Below, in pieces: positions 1 to 10,844 of a stretch of DNA of 64,000 nt (position 1 is the stretch's first letter; the number at the start of each line of letters is the position of its first letter). This DNA is from Nephrocerus scutellatus (Eukaryota; Arthropoda; Insecta; Diptera; Pipunculidae), in the NCBI GenBank assembly GCA_947095585.1, contig OX352762.1:119442930-119506929 (forward strand). The letters run 5' to 3'. The notes beneath the pieces are model-generated. The model saw only the letters and a list, made by a program, of their open reading frames with translations. It was not told the DNA's origin and did not search any database. The translations under genes and the position numbers were made by a program.

Positions 1-885
1 GGAATTTAACCATGACAACTGCATTATCATCATATATGGTTCTACAACCGGGTTTCTGGCCTCCCGCAAAAATTCTCCCTACTGGTCGCGATTTTGTGCC
101 GATGTCATCCCTAAACTCTTGGCGTCCTCGTCTACACCATCCTTCTAGCGTATGCTTGGACGGCCTCGCTTTTATGTTCCATAAACCCTACCGCAAAGGA
201 CTTTCCGAGCAGGATCCTCTTCGCTCATGCGAGCTAGGTGCTCACCGGAGTCTACAGAGCTTAATTCTCTTCACGATGTCGACATCGCGGTAACGCTCGT
301 AGATCTCATCATAATAGAGTCTCCGGAGTCATCCTTCTTTACATACGGGGCCAACAATTCACCATAAGACTTTTCTCTCGAACGCGGCTAAGAGGTCAGA
401 ATGCTTTTTGCTAAGCACCCAAGTCTCTGTAAGTACTGGTATGACCATTGTCTTATATACCAGCAGCTTGTTCAGTTCCTGAATTTGAAGAACCTTGACA
501 GTATATAGCTGCTACAGTTGACCCGAGATAGTTAAAGGATTGCACTACTTCAAATCCGCGCTCCACTATTTTAAATGCGGGATCTTCTAGTCGCAGTCGT
601 GGCCACCAGGTACTTTGTTTTTATGTGCAGTCCCAGATTTCGTGCCGCCTGCTCGATCTGGATGAAAGCTTCCTGTACAGTTATTGGGTTTCTACCAACG
701 ACGTCAATATCGTTTGCGGAAGCCAGTATCTGATTGGACTTGTATAGGATTGTTCCTCTCACCGTTATATCAGAGTCTCGGATCACTTTCTCCAATGCAA
801 GGTTGAAGAGGATGCAGGCCAGTTCCTCCCCTTGTAGAAGCCCGTTATAGATGTTGACTGGACTTGATATTTTTACTTGGCTTAT
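1..885 (-). mobile_element. LINE-E fragment, RT and C-terminal region (copy A)
   Basis: Minus-strand remains of a non-LTR retrotransposon. The reverse complement of 571-795 reads through a degenerate YADDID-like motif (ASANDIDVVGRN) followed by QIEQAARNLGLHIKTKYLV, typical of an RT palm and thumb. The stretch at 40-480 matches the C-terminal tail seen in the copy at 18295-19370, with stops and small indels. At the left is a tail of ATG-type repeats next to GGTTCTACAACCGGG, the presumed 3' end. Clade is not certain (RTE/I-like). Confidence 0.8.
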
Positions 886-1575
886 AACATTGGTCCTACA
901 CCTACCTACTCAGGAACTCAAGTTAACATTGCTGGACAGCCGGTAGAGAGAGTAGAGAGTTTCCAATATCTTGGGAGTATTGTCCAAACACCAAACCAAA
1001 GGTGGAACCGAACAGGACATTGTCAACCGAATCGGCAAAGCAAAATCGGGGTTTGGAATGATGTCCATGATATGGCGAAGCAATGCGATCAGCTTAAACA
1101 CAAAACTGCCAACTCTTCCGTTCAAATGTTGAATCTGTGCTGTTGTATGGGTGCAGCACTTGAAAGGTGACCGCTACTATCACAAAGAGATTACAAACGT
1201 TCATAGATATGTGCCTACGGAACATCTTAAGGGTTTTCTGGCCTAACCGTATCTCTAACGAACATCTTTACCAGAGAACAGGTCAGGAACCAATAGGCAC
1301 AACCATGCAACGGCGTAAGTGGCAGTGGATTGGTCATACACTCCGAAAAGGCGACAGTTCCATAGCAAACTACGTAATGCAATGGAATCCGTTATCTCAG
1401 GATGGTAGAAGAACGGGTCATCCGAGAAATACATGGCGCAGAACAGTTGAGGAGAAGTCACGGCAATTGGGGAAGAGTTGGAGAGAGCTGAAGCTCATTG
1501 CCAGGTACCGCACGCGATGGCGCGTAGGCGTAGTAGAGGCCTTAGGACCCACACGGGGATATAGGACATAAGTAA
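870..1575 (+). mobile_element. LINE-F fragment, C-terminal domain
   Basis: Plus-strand non-LTR retrotransposon tail in at least two frames: VERVESFQYLGSIVQTPNQR (end of the RT) near 930-1020, then LRNILRVFWPNRISNEHLYQ and RKWQWIGHTLRKGDSSIANY in the frame of 1167-1571, and later WRRTVEEKSRQLGKSWRELK. The motif order (YLGS, CLRxI, WIGHxLRK) is typical of endonuclease-RT LINE C-termini. Frameshifts near 1170 break it. It abuts a LINE-E copy on the left and a LINE-K end on the right. Confidence 0.8.
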
Positions 1576-1584
1576 AGTAAGTAA

Positions 1585-2060
1585 TTAAAAGATAGAGTTC
1601 AAAACCGCGCGATAAAACTTATCGGTGACGCAAATATAGCGAAATCAATCGATTTGCTTGAGCACCGTAGGAACGTTTTCTGCTTGTCACTGTTTTTTCG
1701 TTTCTTCTACCAGCTTTGCTCAAGAGAAATAGCCAGCTGCATGCCACCTCTCCTTGAATTCAACCGCAATACTCGTGGCGCTCTAAGTGCTCATCAGTTT
1801 ACCATCAAGCCCATCTTCGGACGTACAGTTAAATTCAGGGATTCGTTCTTCAGCCATACAATACGTATGTGGAATGCTCTGCCAAGCTCTGTCTTCCCAC
1901 ATCACTATGATCCACAGGCATTCAAAACACAAGCTCATAGACATCTCCTCTTTTCTCCTCCTTTTCCTTAACGCCCACGCTGTGCCAAACATATAGCCGA
2001 GCATTATAAGGGTGCGAACCCCTTGAAGCGGGGGCGAATTATAAAAAAAAAAAATTTTAA
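1585..2060 (+). mobile_element. LINE-K fragment, 3' end
   Basis: Reads QNRAIKLIGD at 1600-1630, then CMPPLLEFNRNTRGALSAHQ and FSHTIRMWNALPSSVFPHHY, the RMWNxLPxxVFP tail shared by many non-LTR retrotransposon ORF2 proteins. After the stop come CCGAGCATTATAAGGGTGCG and an A-rich tail at 2041-2056. The same 3' end occurs at 9480-9590. 5'-truncated copy. Confidence 0.82.
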
Positions 2061-2140
2061 AAAAACTCCAATTTTTCTCACTGAATTTAAAAAAAAAAAA
2101 TCCACCAACAACGATTAAACGATTGCTGTATAAAACACAC

Positions 2141-2259
2141 CTGATGCAGGGCAATAAAATCCTTCAGATCTCTCCATTTGCTCTCGTACAATGAACGCCG
2201 CGAATACATACGCTGGATGATGGCTGTAACGTTACCAAATACGACAGCGTGCATTAGAG
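2141..2259 (-). CDS. Elk: Elk coding exon 10 (end of S6 and C-linker)
   Basis: Encodes [20 protein letters not shown] then [20 protein letters not shown]: the inner end of S6 and the first C-linker helices. The acceptor is TTTCAG. The donor is GTGTGT (complement of 2135-2140), weaker than the other nine donors but at the conserved junction after ALHQ. Length 119 nt, ending phase 0. The next exon is not found in the remaining 2.1 kb, so it lies beyond the window. Confidence 0.9.
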
Positions 2260-2496
2260 CTGAAAATAGCAATTCCAGAAATTAGAACATCGTAGCATAG
2301 CATGGCGATGTTGGTGCTCATGCGAATTGCACTACGCAATATAATCGTGTATTGAAAAACGTATATAGAGAAGTACATTTATAATATATATATATATAAC
2401 GTTTAAAAATAAAATTGTTATTTTGTTTTAAAAATCCTTAGTAGAGCTGATGTTTTGGAAGCCCACATTCGGTTGCAACCTCCGAGTATTACTTAC

Positions 2497-2676
2497 CGCC
2501 AATTAACATCATTATAATGGTGAAGACCTTTTCCGCCGTAGTGTTTGCTGACACATTGCCAAATCCCACCGATGTCAAGCTTGTGAATGTGAAATATAAC
2601 GCAGTGGAATAGGCCTCCGCATTTGAGATATTCGAGATTGGTATTTTCAGACGTTCAGCGAGAGCGTGCATCCAAC
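2497..2676 (-). CDS. Elk: Elk coding exon 9 (pore and S6)
   Basis: Encodes [20 protein letters not shown], the pore helix and the filter SVGFGN (about residues 449-454), followed by [20 protein letters not shown] of S6. GFGN instead of GYGD marks the EAG superfamily. Acceptor TTGCAG, donor GTAAGT (complement of 2491-2496). Length 180 nt, phase 1/1. Two NxS/T-like sites (NIS and NVS/NTT) lie in the turret and after the filter. Confidence 0.96.
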
Positions 2677-2904
2677 CTGCAAATGAAAAGAATTTGATTT
2701 ATGTTGTGGGAGCATATCAAATGAATAAGCTTTGTAGGGGTTCAAATTCTAACGTTAATTACTGATTATGTTATGTACAGTTTAAAATAGTGGAGAGCTT
2801 CATATGTCTTTCAACTAACAAAGCATCATAGCTATCAGCGCTTATTCTTCAAAAATGATAATTTCTCATGAAAAAGAAATAATGAAATAATGTATTGTAT
2901 AAAT

Positions 2905-3000
2905 GTGGTGGGCGCCGTGGATCAGTGGTTTAGTGCATGGATTTCTGAGCATTATCAGTTCACCACTAAAACACCAGCCACACAGATGCATTTTCTTATT
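2905..3000 (+). mobile_element. tRNA-derived SINE head (degenerate)
   Basis: GGCGCCGTGGATCAGTGG followed by TTTAGTGCATGG resembles the RNA polymerase III A-box head of the SINE copies at 14518-14772, 19388-19523 and 62755-62936 (seen there on the minus strand). No clear B box or cloverleaf remains. Confidence 0.5.
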
Positions 3001-3084
3001 TGATAACTTTGTAAACAACTTCTACTTTCCAAGCGGTTAGAAATTTTTAAAGGTATTTCCAATAACAATAGATCCTCAAAGCAA

Positions 3085-3400
3085 CAGGTGTGACCGTGTG
3101 CTGCACTATTTGCTGCGCTGCTTTCTGTGCTGTACGAACATCAAGCCATATATATGAAAAAGAATATCTATTGGTTTGTAATACGACACTCAAACACTAG
3201 ATAGCAAATTGAGCTAAAACTTTCACAAATATGCGTCTTAACAAAATCCCGGTAAACCACATAGTGCGAATACGATCGCGGTGGCGCTTTGTTTAGGTTT
3301 TTGAAATAGTATACCTCCACCCCCCCCCCCGCGGTAGTGATGGTAAGGCGTGGATCCATGTGTGCGGGTGGCGGAGCGACCGGGAAATCCCAATAAACTA
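3085..3400 (+). repeat. Direct duplicate of about 0.3 kb (copy 1)
   Basis: Shares, in the same order as 4010-4320, the stretches GTGCTGCACTATTTGCTGCG, a GATGGTAAGGCGTG-type block and a TGTGCGGGTGGC-type block followed by AATAAACTAAT. Divergent and non-coding. An 11-base C run sits at 3320-3330. Could be a dispersed element of unknown family. Confidence 0.55.
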
Positions 3401-3430
3401 ATATACTAATATTATAAAGAGGTAATGTAA

Positions 3431-3645
3431 GTTTCCTCGCGAATGGGTGACAAACGTTCCGAGAGTAATTAATACCTTGTCACGGAAAGCTTCTCAATTC
3501 GCCGTTCGGATCCGGCCTTAAATTGTAGGTCCCTTCCATTTGTGTCCAAAAAATTAACACGTGCAGCACAAATGGTCGCGAGAAGTTAGGCCTTGGACCG
3601 CAATGGTCTGTCGCGCCAAATATTATTATTAATGTAAGTTTGTGT
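3431..3645 (+). mobile_element. SINE copy, 5'-truncated
   Basis: Contains TTGTCACGGAAAGCTTCTC, TTCGGATCCGGC, ATTGTAGGTCCCTTCCATTT and GGACCGCAATGGTCTGTCGC. All match the reverse complement of the SINE at 14518-14772, and parts match 62755-62936. It ends in an ATTATTATTAAT tail, as expected for a LINE-mobilised SINE with a short repeat 3' tail. The tRNA-like head is missing. Confidence 0.75.
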
Positions 3646-4009
3646 GTAGGAGGTAATCTTCGAAACTGCTCATCCGATTTAAAAAATTCTTTCACCAGTA
3701 TTTAGAGTGGACTTTTTCAAGGTGGATATATAGACTATATATTATCCCAGTTTTTATAATAGACCCTTTCATGTCGACCAATTTTGTAAATAAAGTCGAT
3801 GAAAAAACGGTCGAGCGAACGCGCTTTTGAAGAACGCTGCCTTAACGGTAAGATATATTTAATTGCTTCCTATACAGAGATGTAGAACTCAAAAAGATCT
3901 ATAAAAAAGTCTCACATGACATATCTCTATACTTTAAGGTTAATACACGACTTGGCTAAAACATGGCTAAAAAATATATTTAAAAATTAAAGCGGCATCA
4001 TAATGACAG

Positions 4010-4320
4010 TGTGCTGTGTGCTGCACTGTTCGCTGCGCTGTTTTTTGTGCTATTTTTTGTACGTAATATAATCTGTACTTTATCAAATAAAATGCAAGAA
4101 AATATAAGAGAATGTTTTATAGAGCGTAATTACTAATAAACGCAGAACTAATCAAGTCGAGTTTTGGCTGCCCATAGGATAGACTAAGACTACGTGCTTA
4201 GTTCTCTACGGTTATAAGCTATAGTACACATCCACCACGCGATGGTAAGAGGAAGGCGTGAGTTCATATGTGCGGGTAGCAAAGCGCCCAGGATTGTCTA
4301 ATAAATAATATATCAGTTCT
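4010..4320 (+). repeat. Direct duplicate of about 0.3 kb (copy 2)
   Basis: Second copy of the block at 3085-3400, same orientation, about 0.9 kb downstream (GTGTGCTGCACTGTTCGCTG; GATGGTAAGAGGAAGGCGTG; TGTGCGGGTAGC). Lies in the sequence between Elk exons 9 and 8. Confidence 0.55.
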
Positions 4321-4329
4321 GTGAACAAA

Positions 4330-4744
4330 TTTCTGAATAACCTATGGCTCTTTTGGGAAGTTTTTTAGGATATTGTTCCTAAGGCGGATAAAATACTCAG
4401 TTTTCCGGTTATTTACCATAAGGTAAATACTAAAGCAATAAACCTAAAATAAAACCTAAGTGCAAACAGTTTTCTAAGAAAGTATTTTTTTGAACAAAAA
4501 ATATAAAAAAAACTAATATTTTGTTTGCTCAGTGGCTCCAGTACACAAAATTCGTAAAAAAATTCCAGTGAAGCTTAAAAAAAAATTTGGTGATACAATT
4601 TTCTCCATCGCAACTCTATATGACTGGCATTAATTGTTGAAAAGACAACGTGAATTAGTGGAAGGTAGGGCGTTCGATCGGTCGAGTATTCACCTGAAAA
4701 TCTATATTAATAACAATGATATTTTCTGCGGTTGTTATTTGTGG
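4330..4744. other. Intronic sequence without recognised features
   Basis: AT-rich Elk intron between exons 9 and 8. No conserved ORF, repeat or RNA structure recognised. Confidence 0.6.
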
Positions 4745-5095
4745 AAACTCGCATTTACCAACCGATTTTTATTAAAATTTCAATGTATGATACTAGCAGG
4801 TAGAGGAAGATTATAGGTCATAGTTCACTCCCCTTCCCCATCCCAGAGGGTGAGAATATGTAAAATGTTTATATTAGCCACATTTACATTACTGGCAGGT
4901 TGGGGAAGGTTCCTTCGTCGTAGAGGGAGGGAAATATGAGATATTAATATTTACCAACCGATTTTTATAAAATTTTCAATGTATATTATTGGCAGGTGGG
5001 GGAGCGAATGCAATAGTACACACCCCCTTCCCCATAACTGGGGGATAGGAAAGGTAAAATGTTAATATCAGCCACATTTAAAAATGTAAAAATAT
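4745..5095 (+). repeat. Tandem repeat, period about 195 bp, two copies
   Basis: TTACCAACCGATTTTTAT occurs near 4757 and 4952, each followed by TCAATGTAT, GGCAGG, CCCCTTCCCCAT and a GTAAAATGTT...AGCCACATTTA block (near 4860 and 5055). A third, partial ACCGATTTGTATGAAATTCG lies at about 5442. Non-coding. Confidence 0.7.
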
Positions 5096-5465
5096 AAAAA
5101 TAAAATAACGCGAGTCCAAATGCTTTAATCAATGGATCGTGGTCAGGGAAAAAAACTGTGAATTGTCATGTCTGGTCGATTTAGAAAAACAGTGTGAACA
5201 GAAGGTATGATATGTAAATAAAAACAATTCGGATTTCCCGAGAGCATTATCAAAAATTGTCGTGGAAATTTTATTGACAAGTTTCTTGTAAACAATAACA
5301 TTGATATAATTATGAGATATGAGATAATGTATGAAATTCGGTATGTAGGAAAAAGATATGCGATTATTAGCTTTGTTCCTAAGGAAATTCTGGGATATGG
5401 TCATTATGGTCTGGAATTTTGTGAACGCGCTCCACTTCTCAACCGATTTGTATGAAATTCGGTAT

Positions 5466-5800
5466 GTCCTTTTAAGTGTCTTTTGGGGGTCGGGTCTTTC
5501 TAAGTGTCTTTTGTGGAGTCTTTGGAGGGTCTTTTGGAAACCTTTTGAGGGTATTTTATGGGGCTTTCGAGGGTCTTTTGGGGGTCTTTGGAAAGTCTTT
5601 GGTGGTCTTTTGATTGTCTTTTAGAGGGGTTTTAGGAGCCTTTTGGGGATCTTTTTTATTGTCTTTTGCGGGTATTTTGGAGAGTCATTTGAGGGTCTTT
5701 TTTGGAGGTCTTTCGTCTTTTTATGATACTTTTGGGTGTCTTTGGGGACTTTTGATGGTCTTTTGCGGTATTTTATGGGCCTCTGAGGTTTTTTTGCCCC
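5466..5800 (+). repeat. G/T-rich degenerate minisatellite (GGGTCTTTTG-like units)
   Basis: About 330 bp of loosely repeated units built on GGGTCTTTTG or GGAGTCTTTG, with strong strand asymmetry (G and T on the plus strand). The open frames on both strands here are low-complexity products of the repeat, not genes. Confidence 0.8.
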
Positions 5801-7510
5801 ACAACACGAAGAAGTTCCATTTGAATAGCGCGTAAAGATTACACGCACTGTTTTTTTTGATAGTGACAATGGTCTGCAATAGAAAAAGGACTCTAAGTTC
5901 ATCGCTCTTGTTCTGTTACCTCAGCAAAGTGCTTATGGATAGGAACACTACGCACCAACGAAAGAATTACAATGCAAATTAATCCGCGTCAGTCCTTCTG
6001 TATTTAATTTGTATTCAATATGAGCACTAATAATTGAAAAACAATATTGTTGAGGAGGTTTTGGCATTCTTTAATAGAGATTTCTGAAAGATTAATAAAA
6101 GTTTACGACTCTAAAACAGCACCTGAACTTTAATTAGAAACCAGACGTCCATCAAATACCTTGGAATTTACCTATAATGGTGATAATTATCAGATAAACA
6201 TACAACCAAAAATGGCCAAAGCTAATTTTATGGGATTGAAATGCTTATTTTTCTGAAAACATTTGTTTTTCAATGTCAAAGTGTAGACCTATTTGTCGTA
6301 AATTTTATCTATTATAGTATAAGTTGTTCCCATATCGTGTTCAATACTAACCTATCCCACATGGAACGCATCTGAGTGTTTGAGCGCATGTGTCGTAGCG
6401 TTTGTCTAGTTAGATATAGTACCGGAGATTCCAATTATATATATAAAGGCTTTATGGAAGCTTTAGGAATGTTTCTAATAGACAATCAGATCATCCAGCA
6501 TTTAAAGAATTAATTCGCGAGGTTAGCAAACGTTGTCGAATATGAGTTAATATCGATGTTTTCTATCCTAACCCTAAGTACTTTGGAAGAACTGTGACGA
6601 CTGGCCATATCCCGCCAGAAGTATATCGATGCTATTCAATAAATATTGAACACAACATAACTTAAACATAACTTAAAAAACACCCATAGTTTAAGCGTGT
6701 AATTTATAATGATTAAATGGCAAGTGTAGGCGAGTTGAAACGTCGAACAACCCGCAGCTAACTTTAGGTATATCCGATATGTGTGGCGTCCAAATTGAAA
6801 AATTGAAAATTTACTAAAATTCCTTCTTTCTTTTGCGGCAATTATATAAAATCTGTCGTTAACTGACACGCGTCAAACTGACAAACAAAAGTAATCTCCG
6901 CTGTGATATTTTCGATGCCAATGCAAACTCCAAATTCAATCCACAAAAAGGACACCTTCGATTTGCAAAACCTTTAAATTATACGATACTCGTAAATGTA
7001 AATGAGGTAATTAGATTACGTTTTCCTTCATTCAATCACTCCGCCATTTGTTGAATACACCAAAACAGCATCGAAATCAAAAAGAAATTTTAATTTTGTT
7101 TTTTTTCCTTTCTAAAGAACCCAATTCGACTCACTTTAACGATGTGAAAATTACTCTGCGAAGATTGCGTGTAAAGTAATTTGGGACATCCGGAGCATAT
7201 TTTAATGCTTTTTTGTGTTTTTATGTAGGTACTCAGAATGGGAGTCACCCATCCAAATGAATTTAGGTGAGTAATTTCAAAAAACAAACAAAACCTGCGA
7301 ACCTGATAACTGCAGGGTGGGTATTTTTAGACTTTCGAAAGAAATATTTCAGTAAAATGTTTTAAAATGGCCTTCTTTGTAAGTACAATGCAAACCAGAA
7401 AATTTGTTAATATCAAGACTTTGTTCACTTCAATTTTACATCACTTTAATACATCCGTGATATTCTTTTCATTCATTCTTTCATACTTTTCCCTTTTATC
7501 TTCATCAGAT
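5801..7510. other. Intronic sequence without recognised features
   Basis: Elk intron between exons 9 and 8. Only short chance ORFs are present; no transposon or RNA gene was recognised. Confidence 0.55.
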
Positions 7511-8203
7511 TTTTCAACTTTTGTTCTGCAACCAACGACTCCTTAGTGACCGGCAATACGGATTTCGTCGGTTATTTGATAGTATAGCGCAACGAACAGT
7601 GTAACCAATCTTACCATCAATTTGGTGAAAGCAATGCTGCAGCCCTCGATATTTTCAAGGCATTTGACAGAGTTTGGCATCAAGGTATTTTGTCCAAAAT
7701 GCGTGCTTATTGAGTCGATGATAAGCTGCTTCACTGGATTAGAAGCTATCTTTTGGACCGCTCAATTCAAGTTGTATTGGACGGTTTCAAGTCTGAAGTG
7801 CATCACATAAATGCTGGCTTTCCCCAAGGCTCTGTTTTGTCCCAGACAGTCCTTCTCATTTTTAGTAATGATCTCTTGTCCAATATTTCTAATCCAATTA
7901 ATTCTTTCGCTGATGACAACACTTTCAGCTTCTCATATAAGTTTAAGGAACGTCCCTCCACTTCTCATGTGGAACTCAATCGACTACATTATGTTAAGGA
8001 CATTAAATTCTGAACTGGACAGTATAATAAAATTGAAAGAAAACAATCGAGGAAAACTAAATGCTTCCAGAACCCAATGCTGTCTTTTGATCCTAAATCC
8101 CATTCCATTATCCATGAATGGCACTTTCATCGAGGAAACTGAAAAACTCTCAATACTCGTTATGTGCGTAAACGACAACCTTCGTTTGAATGATCACATA
8201 TTT

Positions 8204-8803
8204 CATCTACATATTTGGCTCTACAACCGGGTCCGGTCCTGGGCTTCCTCAAAAAGTCTCCCCACCAGTCTCGATTTTGAGCTGATGTCATTCAGTTTTG
8301 CATCCCTTAACTCTGGGCGTCCTGGTCTATGCCACCCTTCCAGCGTAGGCTTGACCGGCCTCGCTGTCGTGTTACCTAAATCCTACCGCAAAGGACTTTC
8401 TGAGCAGGATCCTCTTCTCTCATGCGAGCTAGGTGTTCTTCCGTCCGTCCCTTGAGCAACCGTGTAGCTGCATAGCCGAGATAGTTAAAGGACTGCACTA
8501 CTTTAAATTCGCGCTCCACTATTTTAATTGCGGGACAAATATGTTGGATTTTCTACTCGCAGACGTGGCCACCATGTAATTTGTTATGGTCTCATTTATG
8601 TGCAGCCCCAAATTTCGTGCTGCCTGCTCGATCTGGATGAAAGCTCTTCGGTTTCTACCAACGATGTCAATATCGTCTCCGTAAGCCAGTATCTGAAGTG
8701 ACTTATAGAGAATTGTTCCTCTCGCTTGATTTGTTTTGGATGACCAATGATGACTTTAACGTATGCGGCCATCCTGTCTTGAAGGATAGAGGAGAGGATA
8801 TGG
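8204..8803 (-). mobile_element. LINE-E insertion inside LINE-K
   Basis: Minus-strand LINE-E 3' part, matching copies at 1-885 and 18295-19370 (C-terminal tail at 8225-8450, RT-end region at 8480-8730, with an internal deletion between). It is flanked by CATATTT at 8197-8203 and again at 8804-8810, a likely 7-bp target-site duplication that sits exactly where the LINE-K reading is interrupted. Confidence 0.8.
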
Positions 8804-8876
8804 CATATTTACCGTCGCCAAAAATGCTGCGAAATGTTTAGGTTTTCTAACACGGTGCAAGAAATGTTCCACTCTT

Positions 8877-8995
8877 TCTAACGGGTGTTTTTTTGGGAGG
8901 TTTGTTTTTCCGATAGATGTCGTTATATTTTATGACAGTTGTTTTGACAGCTCAAAGTGGCATTTCTACTCAGTATTGTTTGGCAAATCATTATG

Positions 8996-9034
<39 letters not shown>

Positions 9035-9236
9035 ACATTTGTGAAAAATAGTCGTGGTAGCCATATGCCAGAAATTGTGTTTAAATGTTAAATGCCAAAA
9101 AATTATCTACCAAATAAAAAAAAATTTTGGTCATTTCATAATTTTATATGTGTTTTATTCAAAAAAAAAATCGGCAACCTCTTAAAAAACACCCGTTAGA
9201 TATAACGTGGCTACCACGACTATTTTTCACAAATGT

Positions 9237-9272
<36 letters not shown>

Positions 9273-9392
9273 CATAATGATTTGCCAAACAATACTGAGT
9301 AGAAATGCCACTTTGAGCTGTCAAAACAACTGTCATAAAATAAAACGACATCTATCGGAAAAACAAACCTCCCAAAAAAACACCCTTTACTA
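8877..9392. mobile_element. Foldback / inverted-repeat element inside LINE-K
   Basis: Outer arms of about 170-180 bp are near-perfect inverted copies: GGGTGTTTTTTTGGGAGG at 8884 and its complement ending near 9386, GACAGTTGTTTTGACAGCTC matched by GAGCTGTCAAAACAACTGTC, and a long A run at 8996-9031 opposite a T run at 9240-9271. An extra inner AAAAAACACCCGTTAGA at 9183-9200 mirrors TCTAACGGGTGTTTTTT at 8877. This suggests one complete small TIR element (8877-9200) joined to an inverted partial second copy. No coding capacity. Confidence 0.82.
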
Positions 9393-9664
9393 TCTACACG
9401 GATTTTGTTCGCACTAAACTTGAGTACAGTTGCCATATCTAGTCTAGTGCAGCTAAAACTACCTTGAATTAACGAGAAAGAATACAAAACCGTGCAATAA
9501 AACTTATCGGGATTGTGAAGCATATAGGGGAGCATTATAAGGGTGCGAACCCATTTACGTGTGGGCAAATTATTAAAAAAAAACAAAAATATTTTTTTGT
9601 AAGTTCCCCTTTTAAATTTTGTGTAAATGTACAATGGCATATTGCTACTCTGTACTCTACTTAC

Positions 9665-9869
9665 CTATATCCCATCCGTTGTCGTTAAACATATTCTCCT
9701 TCTCGGCAATGACATACCAGACGCACGCCAGCCAATGTGCCACCAAAGAGAAACAAAGCATCAACAGGGTCAGTATCATGGCCGTATATTGCGAGTATCG
9801 ATCCATTTTCTGTAAAAGTCTAGCTAGCCGCAGCAGTCTTGTCAATTTCACCAGATGGATATGAGATTC
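9665..9869 (-). CDS. Elk: Elk coding exon 8 (S4 voltage sensor and S5)
   Basis: Encodes [20 protein letters not shown] then [20 protein letters not shown]. The basic residues spaced every third position (K-R-R-R-K) form S4; S5 follows with [17 protein letters not shown], ending NGWDIG. The acceptor is TTTCAG and the donor GTAAGT (complement of 9659-9664). Length 205 nt, phase 0/1. No frame damage is seen although the flanking introns are dense with transposons. Confidence 0.95.
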
Positions 9870-9979
9870 CTGAAAGAATACGTAAAGGAGGAAAAACTGA
9901 AAGAAATGCAATTTTTCGAAAAGCCCTGAATGTTGAAAAGTTATATCTTTTATAATTAGATAGCAGTTCGAAAACACAT

Positions 9980-10840
9980 CCCACCCCTAATGGGTGGCAA
10001 TGTTATATAATTAATTTTCAAATTTGTTGCATACAGCATTTTTGATCCAGCATTGTTGGTGGTCAGAAGTGATAATCCCCAGGGAGTTGTGGGAGGGAGT
10101 TGAAACAGTTACAAATTTTGTGATGATGACATATTTTGCTCAATTAAGCGGCAAATAAAAAGCGAAAGTTAACCTCGAGATAATGAATCAACTCTTTTCA
10201 GAGATAGATTCTAATAAAATTTCAAGAGCACACAAAAGCAAGATAATTTTATAAATCTTTTTACAGACTCCTTATAGTCATTCGTCCTTACTGCTAGAAA
10301 CTGTAGGTGCTGATGGAAAAAACAGTAATCAGAACTGTATGGTAAAGTTGAATATATTTTTAATTTAGTTGATTTTAAAGGTTTTAAAACAGATTGGAAT
10401 AGATTAGAATTCTGGTAAGTCTTAATAATTTGACTGATAAACAAACATATACCATGTAAGAATGTGAGCGCAGCTAATTGCTGGCTTATATTAGCCAAGT
10501 GACAACAACGAAAATGTAATTTTCAAGTCAGTGAAGAAAAGTTAGCCACTAGCAAAGGTGTTTTTATTTTAAGGTGCATAGCGTGTACTTCAAATAAAGA
10601 ACAGAAAACCTTCAACGAAAAGAGGTACCAACGGATGATTAATTGTCAGATGGAATGAATGGCATAACAAAACCAATAGAGATAAAATATATACGGGCGA
10701 TAAGCCCGTTTGGTATGTGTAATATAAGATGATCATTTGTTGTTCTTTGTTTGATGGTGTTGTCCAAAGTTTATCTCATGGGCTGGTCATAAATTAACTT
10801 CCAAGCTAAAAGCGTCACAGTTATTAACTTCAGTCTTGAT
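9980..10840. other. Intronic sequence without recognised features
   Basis: Upstream side of exon 8. AT-rich; only short unsupported ORFs. A small GC hairpin (ACGGGC...GCCCGT) lies near 10695. Confidence 0.55.
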
Positions 10841-10844
10841 AACT

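Larger units (their letters stand above)
7511..9595 (+). mobile_element. LINE-K copy, RT domain to 3' end, split by two insertions
   Basis: The largest LINE-K copy. At 7640-8030 it encodes LDIFKAFDRVWHQGILSKM-like and SIQVVLDGFKSEVHHINAGF residues, then FPQGSVLSQTVLL and FADDNTFSF (degenerate RT motifs, frame broken near 7620-7750). The coding trace KxNDHIFHL at 8190 resumes at 8805 as TVAKNAAKCLGFLTRCKK after a LINE-E insert. It then resumes after a foldback element near 9392 (TIYTDFV-like), and ends with AACCGTGCAATAAAACTTAT and the GAGCATTATAAGGGTGCGAA 3' end at 9528-9550 plus an A-rich tail. Inactive. Confidence 0.82.

Noticed and set aside
5614..5902. Overlapping ORFs on both strands (73-93 codons)
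   Set aside because: Produced by the G/T-rich minisatellite; repeat-driven composition, no family resemblance.
10695..10715. GC hairpin ACGGGCGATAAGCCCGT as a terminator
   Set aside because: Bacterial-type terminators are not relevant in this eukaryotic intron; likely chance.
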